7,955 nucleotides of DNA from Nitrosomonas sp. (GCA_003514765.1 DOOY01000043.1:1-7955); one strand, 5' to 3'. Positions 1 to 6,747 are shown, counted from the stretch's first letter. Numbers and translations: made by a program. Notes: a model not told the origin generated them from the sequence alone.

Positions 1-2580
1 GGCAATGCGTGCCTGCGCTTCATGCACGAAGGTTCCCAGATCACTGCCGCGTATGTTTGCACTGACAACCACCCTGCGTTTGCCGTTTTCACGGCTGATC
101 TGGTTGGGTCCTTCGATGACATTGAAATCAACAACATCGCCGAGTGTCAGATAAGCGGGCGACGCAGCCTGGCCTTGCTGTATGTTCAAAACAGCGTTGG
201 GCAGTTGAACCGGCAGACGTTTGAGCGCCTCGATATCGCCGCGTAATTGCTCCGGTAAGCGTACAACCAGATTAAAGCGGCGATCACCTTCATAAATTAA
301 ACCGGTCGGCATGCCGCCAATCGCGATTGCAATGACATTTTGTACATCGGATACGTTTAAACCATAACGTGCCATTTGGGCGCGGTCCATTTGAATTGAC
401 AGCATGGGTAATCCGGTAAGCTGTTCAATTTTTGCATCTGCAGCACCCGGGATTGTTTCAATGAGTGCAAGAATTTCATTGCCGACATCATGCAACACAT
501 CCATATCATCGCCAAAAACCTTGATGGCCACATCTGCACGTACGCCGGAAATCAATTCATTAAAACGCATTTGTATCGGTTGGGTAAATTCGTAGTTATT
601 GCCCGATACATCGTTAACCGCCTGTTCCATGGCTGTAATCAATTCGGCTTTTGTCTGGTAAGGGCCTTCCCAATCCTGCTGATCTTTCAATATAATAAAT
701 ATGTCAGCAACACTGGGTGGCATGGGGTCGGTCGCGATTTCTGGCGTGCCGATTTTGGAGAAGACGCGTTCTACTTCAGCAAATGTCTTGATTTTTTTCT
801 CAAGTTCATTCTGCATTTCGATTGCTGTTGTCAGGCTGGTACCGGGAATACGAATAGCATGAAGTGCAATATCGCCTTCATTCAAGCTGGGTACAAACTC
901 ACTGCCCAAGCGAGTTGCAAGTAATGCCGAAAGAATGATGACTGTAAGTGCCAGTGTGATCGTCAATGCTCTATTGCGCAGTGTCCAAGTGAGCATGGGT
1001 AAATAAATTTGTTTTGAACGTTTGACGATCTTGTTTTCCTCGTCCTTGATGTCACCTGTTAAAAAAAGTGCAACTGCGGCCGGAACAAAGGTAATGGAAA
1101 GAATAATCGCGCCGAGTAGTGCCATGACCACGGTAAATGCCATCGGGTGGAACATTTTCCCTTCTACCCCCGAGAGCGCAAAAATCGGGATGTAGACAAT
1201 CATAATAATGAGTTGGCCAAATAACAGTGCGCGCCGGGTTTCTTTGCTGGCTGAAAAGGTAATGTCCAATCGTTCTTTTAGCATCAAACGTCTGCCGAGC
1301 CGTTTTTGTTCCTGGGCCAGAAGGCGGATACAGTTTTCAATAATAACAATTGCGCCGTCAACAATAATACCGAAGTCCAGTGCGCCAAGACTCATCAGGT
1401 TCGCACTGACGTTATTGGCGACCATGCCGGTCAGGGTGAACAGCATGGACAGCGGAATCACGAGTGCAGTGATCAATGCTGCCCGTAGATTGCCGAGGAA
1501 CAAAAACAGTACCACAATGACCAGAATCGCGCCTTCGGTCAGATTGGATGCAACGGTTTGAATGGTTTTGTCGACCAGCGTTGTACGGTTATAGACGGGT
1601 ATGGCAACAATTCCTTCCGGAAGATAGCGATTGATTTCCTGTAGTTTCTGTGCAGCGGCTTCAGAAACGATCTGGCTGTTTTCGCCGATCAGCATGTGAA
1701 CGGTGCCGAGCACTACCTCCTTGCCATCTTGCGTTGCGGCACCGTTACGCAGTTCCTTGCCGATGATTACGTCAGCGACATCTTTAATGCGTATGGGCAC
1801 GCCCTGCCGGTTTCCCAGAATAATTTCGCCGATTTCAGCCAGATTAGCTACTTGACCAGGCACTCTGACCAGATATTGCTCGCCGCTTTTTTCAATGTAG
1901 CCAGCGCCAATATTCAGATTGTTGCGTGCCAAAGCTGTAGCCACGTCCTGCATGGTCAAGCCCACAGAAATCAGTTTCTCTGGATAAGGTGTGACATGAA
2001 ACTGTTTGACATAGCCGCCGACCGAATTGACTTCTGTTACACCTCTGACTGTCAGTAACTGCGGACGAATAATCCAGTCCTGGATTTCCCGCAGATCCGT
2101 TGTCGTATAAGCAGTACCGTCTGGCTTTCTGGCACCCTTTTGCGCATCCACTGTCCACATGAAAATTTCACCCAGACCGGTTGAAATCGGACCCATGCGC
2201 GGTTCTATACCGGCAGGCAGCCGCCCTGTAACCTCCTGAATGCGCTGACTGACTAATTGACGTGCAAAGTAAATATCGGTACCGTCTTTGAATACCACGG
2301 TCACTTGTGAAAGGCCATAGCGGGAAAGCGAGCGCGTGTAATCGAGATGGGGAAGTCCCATCATAATGGTTTCAATCGGAAATGTGAGCCGCTGTTCGGC
2401 TTCCAGAGGCGAATAACCCGGTGCTTCTGTGTTAATCTGTACTTGTACGTTGGTAATGTCCGGTACGGCATCAATCGGTACTTTCTGGTAACTGTAGATG
2501 CCGAGTAAGGCCATGGCAAATACCGCCACCATGACCAGGCCGCGATATTGTATGGAAATTTGTAAAATACGTTCAAACAA
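1..2580 (-). CDS. czcA: CzcA-type heavy-metal efflux RND pump (3' end beyond window)
   Basis: Inner-membrane proton/metal antiporter of the HME-RND family and energising subunit of a CzcCBA complex. 860 codons are visible without a stop; family members have about 1030-1060 residues, so the last transmembrane helices (about TM8-12) lie off the left edge. Seen: N-terminal MFERILQIS, TM1 about 13-31, a large periplasmic loop, TM2-TM6 about 349-508, TM7 about 538-556, then the second loop. TM4 carries DFGIIVD (402-408) and E415; Asp402, Asp408 and Glu415 are known to be essential in Cupriavidus CzcA and here have the same numbers. The segments HAIRIPGTS (574-582) and TDPMPPSVAD (617-626) resemble Zn/Co/Cd pumps, and the CusA pore methionine near 573 is replaced by His, so divalent-cation export is likelier than Cu/Ag. 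Start is TTG at 2580: an in-frame TGA lies 12 bases upstream and the N-terminus aligns with the family. Exact metal is inferred. Confidence 0.95.
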   Translation of the reverse strand, partial: MFERILQISIQYRGLVMVAVFAMALLGIYSYQKVPIDAVPDITNVQVQINTEAPGYSPLEAEQRLTFPIETIMMGLPHLDYTRSLSRYGLSQVTVVFKDGTDIYFARQLVSQRIQEVTGRLPAGIEPRMGPISTGLGEIFMWTVDAQKGARKPDGTAYTTTDLREIQDWIIRPQLLTVRGVTEVNSVGGYVKQFHVTPYPEKLISVGLTMQDVATALARNNLNIGAGYIEKSGEQYLVRVPGQVANLAEIGEIILGNRQGVPIRIKDVADVIIGKELRNGAATQDGKEVVLGTVHMLIGENSQIVSEAAAQKLQEINRYLPEGIVAIPVYNRTTLVDKTIQTVASNLTEGAILVIVVLFLFLGNLRAALITALVIPLSMLFTLTGMVANNVSANLMSLGALDFGIIVDGAIVIIENCIRLLAQEQKRLGRRLMLKERLDITFSASKETRRALLFGQLIIMIVYIPIFALSGVEGKMFHPMAFTVVMALLGAIILSITFVPAAVALFLTGDIKDEENKIVKRSKQIYLPMLTWTLRNRALTITLALTVIILSALLATRLGSEFVPSLNEGDIALHAIRIPGTSLTTAIEMQNELEKKIKTFAEVERVFSKIGTPEIATDPMPPSVADIFIILKDQQDWEGPYQTKAELITAMEQAVNDVSGNNYEFTQPIQMRFNELISGVRADVAIKVFGDDMDVLHDVGNEILALIETIPGAADAKIEQLTGLPMLSIQMDRAQMARYGLNVSDVQNVIAIAIGGMPTGLIYEGDRRFNLVVRLPEQLRGDIEALKRLPVQLPNAVLNIQQGQAASPAYLTLGDVVDFNVIEGPNQISRENGKRRVVVSANIRGSDLGTFVHEAQARIA

Positions 2581-2663
2581 AGCGTTATCTCATGTATTAG
2601 TAGTTAAATTGTCCGCAAGTTTTTTTGAATCTGCAGGATATGTGCGTCAGTTGAAAAATTAGG
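2581..2663 (-). promoter_or_regulatory. czcB-czcA spacer with czcA initiation region and two-codon ORF
   Basis: An 83-base spacer separates the czcB stop from the czcA TTG; the czcC-czcB spacer is only 30 bases. Just before the TTG, ATG AGA TAA (2593-2585) forms a minimal Met-Arg ORF that ends four bases before it. The only Shine-Dalgarno-like bases are GAG (2591-2589), eight bases from the TTG, so initiation should be weak unless helped by coupling. A run of seven A lies further upstream. I see no convincing internal promoter or terminator. Confidence 0.45.
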
Positions 2664-4163
2664 TCAATGGTCATGTTCGGCGCCGGATTTTCCCAATTCC
2701 GCTTTGACGGCGAAGCTGTTGCCTGTGGCGTATTGTTCGCCGGCTGACAAACCATCAAGTACTTCGACCATCTCACCATCGTTACGTCCCAGTTCAAGTG
2801 GGCGCGCCTCAAAGTAATTTCCATAACGGCCAAAAACAACCGTCCAGTCAAAAAGTGTTTGCAATGCATCCATACGCACCGCCACCGGCACTTCGATTTC
2901 TTCAGCACTGACAGCGCCATTTACAAACATGCCGTCACGCCAGAGCCCCAATGCATTATCCAGCGTGACGCGTGCCATTGCTGTGCGTGTTTGCGCATTT
3001 AACATTGCACTGATATAAGTAATTTTGCCGGTGCCTTCAATGTTGGTTGCTGTTGATTTGACCACAGCTTTTTGCCCGACTCGGATAATGTCGAGATCTC
3101 TGGGGTAAACCGTTAAATCAGCGTACATGGTGGAAGTGTCAACCACGGTAAAAATCTCCGCATCTTCCTTGATAACTTGGCCGCGCGCAATGGATTTTGC
3201 CGTGATCAGTCCTGAAATAGGTGACCGGATTTCATAGCGCGTCAGATTTTTTAATTGGCCGGTTGTTTCAGGTTTTTCACCAATCGCGCGCAACTTTGCA
3301 GCAGACAGTTCTAATGCAATTTCTGCTTCGCTTTGTAATTGCTGTGTGGTGAGATATTCCTGTTTTGCGGTAATTTTCTCTTCCCAGAGCTGTTTTTCAC
3401 GTTTGAAATTGGTATTTGCTAATACCAACCGTTTTTGTGCGGCCAGATACTGGCTGCGTAAATCAGCCAGCAGCTGGCTTTCAACGACCGCCAGAACAGT
3501 ACCTTCTTCAACATGTTCGCCTAGGTGGCGCGGTACATCAATGACGATACCCGGCGCCCGGGGCACAACCCGTACGATATTATGGTGGTTAAACACAATG
3601 ATACCGGGCAATTGAATTTTGGGTTTGATGGTAGCTGGGCCTGCAGTTTGAATTTTGATGCCGGTGCTGGCCAGGGTGTCTTCTGTTATCTCGATACGTG
3701 CTTCTATCTGGCTATATCCCCAATGAAACACTTTGCCTCGCCATTCTGCGGCGATTGCGGCGTCAAATGAATGCGGTTCTTCCACTACCTGATTGCCGAG
3801 TAGATAGTCGCCCGCTGGACTGAATGAAAATAATTGGGCGGGCCTGCCAAGGCGCGATAAGGTAATGGCTACTTTGGTGTCCGCAGGTGGAATCGGTTTG
3901 CCATCTTCATATAGGTATAGTCGGAATTGCGGTTCGACGCCTTTTTCAAAAATAGTGACTTCAACACTGAAATTATCGGTGGTAAAAATCTTGCCGCCTT
4001 TCGGACCGGTTTCTTCTTCCATGTCATCATCAATGTCGGTTCCTGATGCGGTATGTTCTTCCTCCTCAGAGAAGCTTGCTTTTTCCAAGTTCAGAATTAA
4101 TCCGCCCAAAATTATGCCAACGATAATCACGAGAATGATCGGCTTTAGATTGGTTTTACTCAC
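2664..4163 (-). CDS. czcB: CzcB-type periplasmic adaptor (membrane fusion protein)
   Basis: Links the inner-membrane CzcA pump to the outer-membrane CzcC channel. In 499-residue numbering: an N-terminal hydrophobic anchor about 8-26; an acidic stretch 33-51 with E33-E36, H37 and D45-D47; the ETGPKGG-containing extra N-terminal domain found in many CzcB proteins (about 51-150); the two barrel-sandwich (biotinyl-lipoyl-like) halves at about 196-230 and 309-345; a helical hairpin between them (about 231-300) rich in Ala, Leu, Gln and Glu; a beta-barrel (about 345-420) and a membrane-proximal domain. The C-terminus ends EHDH, a possible metal ligand. Start: the reading frame opens at TTG 4190, but AAGGAG lies six bases before GTG 4163 and the anchor directly follows (MSKTNLKP), so GTG is chosen. 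The gene lies 30 bases after czcC and 83 before czcA. Adaptor identity is firm; metal binding by the acidic and His segments is inferred. Confidence 0.93.
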   Translation of the reverse strand: MSKTNLKPIILVIIVGIILGGLILNLEKASFSEEEEHTASGTDIDDDMEEETGPKGGKIFTTDNFSVEVTIFEKGVEPQFRLYLYEDGKPIPPADTKVAITLSRLGRPAQLFSFSPAGDYLLGNQVVEEPHSFDAAIAAEWRGKVFHWGYSQIEARIEITEDTLASTGIKIQTAGPATIKPKIQLPGIIVFNHHNIVRVVPRAPGIVIDVPRHLGEHVEEGTVLAVVESQLLADLRSQYLAAQKRLVLANTNFKREKQLWEEKITAKQEYLTTQQLQSEAEIALELSAAKLRAIGEKPETTGQLKNLTRYEIRSPISGLITAKSIARGQVIKEDAEIFTVVDTSTMYADLTVYPRDLDIIRVGQKAVVKSTATNIEGTGKITYISAMLNAQTRTAMARVTLDNALGLWRDGMFVNGAVSAEEIEVPVAVRMDALQTLFDWTVVFGRYGNYFEARPLELGRNDGEMVEVLDGLSAGEQYATGNSFAVKAELGKSGAEHDH

Positions 4164-4169
4164 TATTGG

Positions 4170-4175
4170 CTCCTT
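4170..4175 (-). promoter_or_regulatory. Shine-Dalgarno site of czcB
   Basis: AAGGAG six bases before GTG 4163. It decides the start: the upstream in-frame TTG 4190 would put the ribosome-binding site inside the coding region and add nine non-hydrophobic residues before the membrane anchor. Confidence 0.8.
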
Positions 4176-4193
4176 AAATCCATACGGCAATTG

Positions 4194-5522
4194 TTATTTC
4201 TTTTGTTTGCTGATATTTTCAATGGGCTCGGCAATCAAACGTTCTATTTCGTTAATCAGTCGCTGGTAGTTAGTTAACGCTTGCAAATAGAGTGTCTGGT
4301 TTTGAAATAATGTGCGCTGTGCGTCGAGCAACTCCAGAAAGCCGAATCTGCCAAGCGCATAACCTCTGCTGGCCATCCTGAATGTTTCTCTGGCGCCGGG
4401 TAGTATTTCATCACGTAACATGCTGATTTCGGTATCCGCAGCAACTAACGATTCATACGCCTGCGTCAACAAAGCTCTCAACTGCAAATCTATTGCGGCC
4501 TGTTCATCCATTGCTCTGTTCATGCGCTGCTGCGCCGCCATGAGATTACCCTGGTTGCGATCAAACAAAGGCAGTGGAATCGAAAGTCCTACCAGTGCAG
4601 TGGTGTCGTTAGGTATATCATGACCATATCGCCGAATACCTGCAGTGACAGTGACATCGGGAATCCGGCGCGCTTTTTCCAGTGTTAGTAATGCCTGGCG
4701 CTGTTCCAGGTTTTTCAGGCTGCGCTGTGCCAATGGATTTTGTTGTATGCGTACTTCAAGTGATTGAAAATCAGGTATTGTAATAAATGTTTCCAAATCC
4801 CCGAGTACGCTTTCATAGACCGGTTTGGGATTTCCCCATAACAAGGCCAGCTGTCTGCGAAATGATGCCAGGCTGCGCTGTGCCTGCTTGACTTCGATAT
4901 CTGCGGTGGCTAAAGCTATGTTCGCGCGTGTTTCTTCTATGGGGGGAGCTTTTCCGGCCTTGACCCTTTTTGCTGCGGCATCGACCACTTTCTGGGCCAG
5001 TTCCTGACTGGCCAGCGCAAGCCGCATACGTTCCTGACTGGCCAGCACATCCAAAAAAATATTGGCAACAGTCGCTATCAGGTCTAATTGCCTTGCCATG
5101 TAATCCTGCTCGGCACTTTCTTGTCCAAACAATGCCGCACGCTCGCGTGCAGGTCGTTTTCCACCCGTTTCGAATAACTGGCTGATGCGAATAGATTCAA
5201 ATCTCGCGCCAGGTCCGTTGGATCGGGAACTGACGTCTTCGCTGTCAAACTGAATGACGGGATTGGGCAACAACCCGGCCTGAATTGTCAGTCCTTGCAA
5301 GGCGAGCGCCTCTTTTGCAAAAGAGGCCAGTTCGGGGTTATGTTGTAAAGCCAGCTTGATTGCCTGGCGCAATGTAAGTGCCTTTTCCTCTACAGGCAAA
5401 ATAATGGAGGCGTCATTTAAGGATGGTTGCGAAAAAACACTGGAACTGGCGTTCTCGGCTTTTGAAGCCGCAACCAGGCCAAAAGTCAGTACCATCATTG
5501 TAAGCATTCCATTAAAATTCAT
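4194..5522 (-). CDS. czcC: CzcC-type outer-membrane efflux channel (TolC family)
   Basis: Trimeric TolC-like exit duct for the CzcCBA pump. The 442-residue length fits the family. Seen: a signal peptide (1 to about 22) with hydrophobic core MLTMMVLTFGLVAA and a likely cleavage after ASKA; no lipobox Cys, unlike some CusC/OprM relatives. Two outer-membrane-efflux repeats follow, about 50-230 and 253-435. Family landmarks are AGLLPNPV (82-89) after the first helix, QLFETGGKR (115-123), SIPLPLFDRNQGN (314-326), and GYALGRFGFLELLDAQRTL (387-405) in the last helix. ATG 5522 has AAGGA (5534-5530) seven bases upstream. First gene of the czc set, 54 bases after maf on the same strand and 30 before czcB. 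An internal 10-residue near-repeat (LASQERMRLALASQE) comes from a duplicated 17-base string. The lack of a local regulator leaves metal induction unproven. Confidence 0.93.
   Translation of the reverse strand: MNFNGMLTMMVLTFGLVAASKAENASSSVFSQPSLNDASIILPVEEKALTLRQAIKLALQHNPELASFAKEALALQGLTIQAGLLPNPVIQFDSEDVSSRSNGPGARFESIRISQLFETGGKRPARERAALFGQESAEQDYMARQLDLIATVANIFLDVLASQERMRLALASQELAQKVVDAAAKRVKAGKAPPIEETRANIALATADIEVKQAQRSLASFRRQLALLWGNPKPVYESVLGDLETFITIPDFQSLEVRIQQNPLAQRSLKNLEQRQALLTLEKARRIPDVTVTAGIRRYGHDIPNDTTALVGLSIPLPLFDRNQGNLMAAQQRMNRAMDEQAAIDLQLRALLTQAYESLVAADTEISMLRDEILPGARETFRMASRGYALGRFGFLELLDAQRTLFQNQTLYLQALTNYQRLINEIERLIAEPIENISKQKK
5000..5046. repeat. 17-base direct repeat, 30-base period, in czcC
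   Basis: GTTCCTGACTGGCCAGC occurs at 5000-5016 and 5030-5046. The 30-base period keeps frame and encodes LASQE twice within the helix at about residues 160-174 of CzcC. It looks like a small in-frame duplication, or helix periodicity with shared codons. Confidence 0.8.
5308..5327. repeat. Perfect 20-base palindrome inside czcC
   Basis: GCCTCTTTTG is followed directly by its exact reverse complement CAAAAGAGGC, with no spacer. It lies about 200 bases inside czcC and encodes Ala-Ser-Phe-Ala-Lys-Glu-Ala. Symmetry stops at both outer flanking bases. Function unknown; it could be chance, or a site for a dimeric DNA-binding protein. Confidence 0.9.
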
Positions 5523-5576
5523 GTGCGAATCCTTGCAAGATCCATAATAAGTTAAAATAAACTATTCAACAGCTTG
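5523..5576 (-). promoter_or_regulatory. maf-czcC spacer: ribosome-binding site, possible weak promoter and dyads
   Basis: This 54-base AT-rich spacer is the only intergenic place for a czc-specific promoter in the window. On the minus strand it holds TTGAAT (5569-5564) and TATTAT (5549-5544), but the 14-base spacing is too short for an ordinary sigma70 promoter. An imperfect dyad (AATAGTT with AACTTATT) surrounds the putative -10. The palindrome CTTGCAAG (5532-5539) overlaps the AAGGA ribosome-binding site of czcC. No terminator-type hairpin with a T run follows maf, so read-through from maf into czcC is plausible. Confidence 0.35.
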
Positions 5577-6188
5577 CTAAACCACTTTGACGCCTTCATT
5601 TTCAAGCATTCCGGTGAGCGCGATCAGCGGCAAACCAATGAGTGCGTTGGGATCATCGCCATTCATGCGTTCAATGAGTGCAATACCCAAGCCTTCTGAT
5701 TTGGCGCTTCCGGCGCAGTGATAGGGCTGTTCTTTGGTCAGATAATTTTCAATCTGTTGATCACTCAATTGACGAAACTTAACATGGTAAGGAACCACCT
5801 GAGCTTGCAACTGGTCTGTGTAGCTGTTCAATAAACACAAAGCTGTGAAGAATGTGACTTCTCTGCCACGTATCAGCTGCAGCTGCTTGACCGCATTGGC
5901 ATGTGTCAGCGGTTTGCCAAGACGAATGCCATCGAGTACTGCCACCTGATCAGAGCCAATAATCAATGCTTGTGAAAATGTTTTCGCTACGGAACGTGCC
6001 TTTGCTTCCGCCAGGCGTTGGGCGGTTTTATCGGGCGTTTCGTTCGATAATGCCGATTCATCAGCTTGAGGGCTGGCTGTTTCAAATGGAACTTGTAATC
6101 GCCGCAGTAATGCCTGGCGATAAATTGAACTGGAACCCAGAACAATTTTTTGGGTAATTTTCTGTATTTTCAAATTTTTTTTTTGCAT
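5577..6188 (-). CDS. yceF: Maf-family nucleotide pyrophosphatase (YceF type, m7GTP)
   Basis: Cytoplasmic house-cleaning enzyme that hydrolyses modified nucleoside triphosphates to the monophosphate and pyrophosphate; the YceF subgroup acts on 7-methyl-GTP. 203 residues; E. coli YceF has 194. Seen: LGSSSIYR (17-24) matching the Maf SxxR substrate motif, an acidic DE at 43-44, IIGSDQV (76-82) with likely catalytic base Asp80, GKPL (91-94), and [12 protein letters not shown] (157-168) followed by GLPLIAL (185-191). These match YceF closely and the YhdE (dTTP) subgroup less well. The E. coli start aligns near residue 12, so there is a basic extension of about 11 residues encoded by an A-rich stretch with ten consecutive A. 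ATG 6188 is the only credible start; its ribosome-binding site is poor. Divergent from yceD, as in E. coli, which supports the subgroup call. czcC follows 54 bases downstream. Confidence 0.93.
   Translation of the reverse strand: MQKKNLKIQKITQKIVLGSSSIYRQALLRRLQVPFETASPQADESALSNETPDKTAQRLAEAKARSVAKTFSQALIIGSDQVAVLDGIRLGKPLTHANAVKQLQLIRGREVTFFTALCLLNSYTDQLQAQVVPYHVKFRQLSDQQIENYLTKEQPYHCAGSAKSEGLGIALIERMNGDDPNALIGLPLIALTGMLENEGVKVV
6175..6184. repeat. Ten-base A/T homopolymer at codons 2-5 of maf
   Basis: Ten T on the plus strand, read as ten A in the maf coding strand directly after ATGC. One-base slippage would shift the whole reading frame, and such runs are prone to polymerase slippage. 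It may also be a sequencing-error hotspot. Confidence 0.9.
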
Positions 6189-6191
6189 TTT

Positions 6192-6220
6192 TTGACACTG
6201 AAAGATAAAAAATATAACAT
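6192..6220 (+). promoter_or_regulatory. Predicted sigma70 promoter of yceD-rpmF
   Basis: A consensus -35 TTGACA (6192-6197) is followed at 17 bases by TAACAT (6215-6220, 4/6), or at 15 bases by TATAAC (6213-6218, 5/6). Either places the transcript start at about 6225-6228, two to five bases before the yceD ATG at 6230. No Shine-Dalgarno sequence precedes this ATG. Prediction only. Confidence 0.55.
6211..6219 (-). promoter_or_regulatory. Predicted extended -10 promoter of maf
   Basis: On the minus strand TG-T-TATATT (6219-6211) is an extended -10 element with 5/6 matches. No good -35 lies upstream, which extended -10 promoters tolerate. Transcription would start near 6204, giving a leader of about 16 bases before ATG 6188. 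It overlaps the predicted yceD -10. Confidence 0.4.
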
Positions 6221-6229
6221 GCGCGCCTT

Positions 6230-6745
6230 ATGTCTGTACGATTTGTAATAAACCCTCTTGATTTTGTGCGCAAAGCGGGAGAGCATTATGGTAATATACC
6301 GCTCGCAGATCTCGCGCGCGTACAGGACTTTCTATATGAGAATAAAGGTGAAGTAGTTTATCGGATCAATGGCATTATTGATCAGGAAAATAAGCCCTGC
6401 CTGCACGTACAAGTAGAAGGTGAATTGCATCTTTGTTGCCAGCGTTGTCTCGGGAGTCTGCCGCATACGTTGGATATCAAAACATTCTTGTTATTGGTTG
6501 AGACTGAAAGTGAACTCATACAAACTGATGCAGATGGCACTGTTGATGCTATTTTGGCAACCGTAGACATGGATGTGCTGAATTTAATTGAAGATGAGAT
6601 TATACTGAGTTTATCAATATCGTCGCGCCATAATGAAGGTGAATGTGAAATACATAAACCAGAATCTTATAAGTCTACAGAAATTTCAAGTTCTGACAAA
6701 AACCCATTTGCAGTTTTAAAAGCGCTCAAAAAGACACAGCATTGA
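6230..6745 (+). CDS. yceD: YceD/DUF177 large-subunit rRNA accumulation protein
   Basis: Cytoplasmic protein of the DUF177 family, linked to normal 23S rRNA accumulation in E. coli and in plants; its biochemical activity is not settled. 171 residues, close to the E. coli length of 173. Seen: the central CQRC (70-73) preceded by another Cys at 69; the conserved acidic EDEIILSL (121-128); His134 and Cys139 in the HNEGEC segment; and C-terminal NPFAVLKALKK (158-168), almost as in E. coli. The Cys/His residues could bind metal, which is inference. ATG 6230 is chosen because the upstream ATG at 6219 is out of frame; there is no Shine-Dalgarno site, and the predicted transcript start lies just before the ATG. 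rpmF follows after 15 bases, the usual arrangement, consistent with co-transcription. Confidence 0.92.
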   Translation: MSVRFVINPLDFVRKAGEHYGNIPLADLARVQDFLYENKGEVVYRINGIIDQENKPCLHVQVEGELHLCCQRCLGSLPHTLDIKTFLLLVETESELIQTDADGTVDAILATVDMDVLNLIEDEIILSLSISSRHNEGECEIHKPESYKSTEISSSDKNPFAVLKALKKTQH

Positions 6746-6747
6746 TT

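Noticed and set aside
490..924. Plus-strand open frame of 144 codons
   Set aside because: Antisense to czcA, whose frame is continuous and has strong family motifs. The product shows no recognisable domain and there is no convincing ribosome-binding site.
1208..2058. Plus-strand open frames of 117 and 120 codons (1208-1561, 1696-2058)
   Set aside because: Both are shadows opposite czcA, with low-complexity or nonsensical composition.
3409..3428. Hairpin TTGGTATT-TGCT-AATACCAA inside czcB
   Set aside because: A perfect 8-base stem with a short loop is expected about once by chance in a window of this size. It is AT-rich, lies mid-gene and lacks a following T run.
4164..4190. TTG at 4190 as the czcB start
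   Set aside because: It would place the AAGGAG ribosome-binding site inside the coding region; GTG 4163 has ideal spacing and directly precedes the membrane anchor.
3865..4269. Plus-strand open frame of 134 codons spanning the czcB start and czcC end
   Set aside because: Antisense to two well-supported genes, and its translated sequence resembles no known family.
6168..6193. T-rich run near the maf start as a terminator
   Set aside because: No GC-rich stem precedes the T run on the plus strand, no plus-strand gene ends there, and the bases are maf coding sequence.
6082..6273. Minus-strand 63-codon frame overlapping the maf start
   Set aside because: Out of frame with maf, crosses the divergent promoter region, and has no family features.
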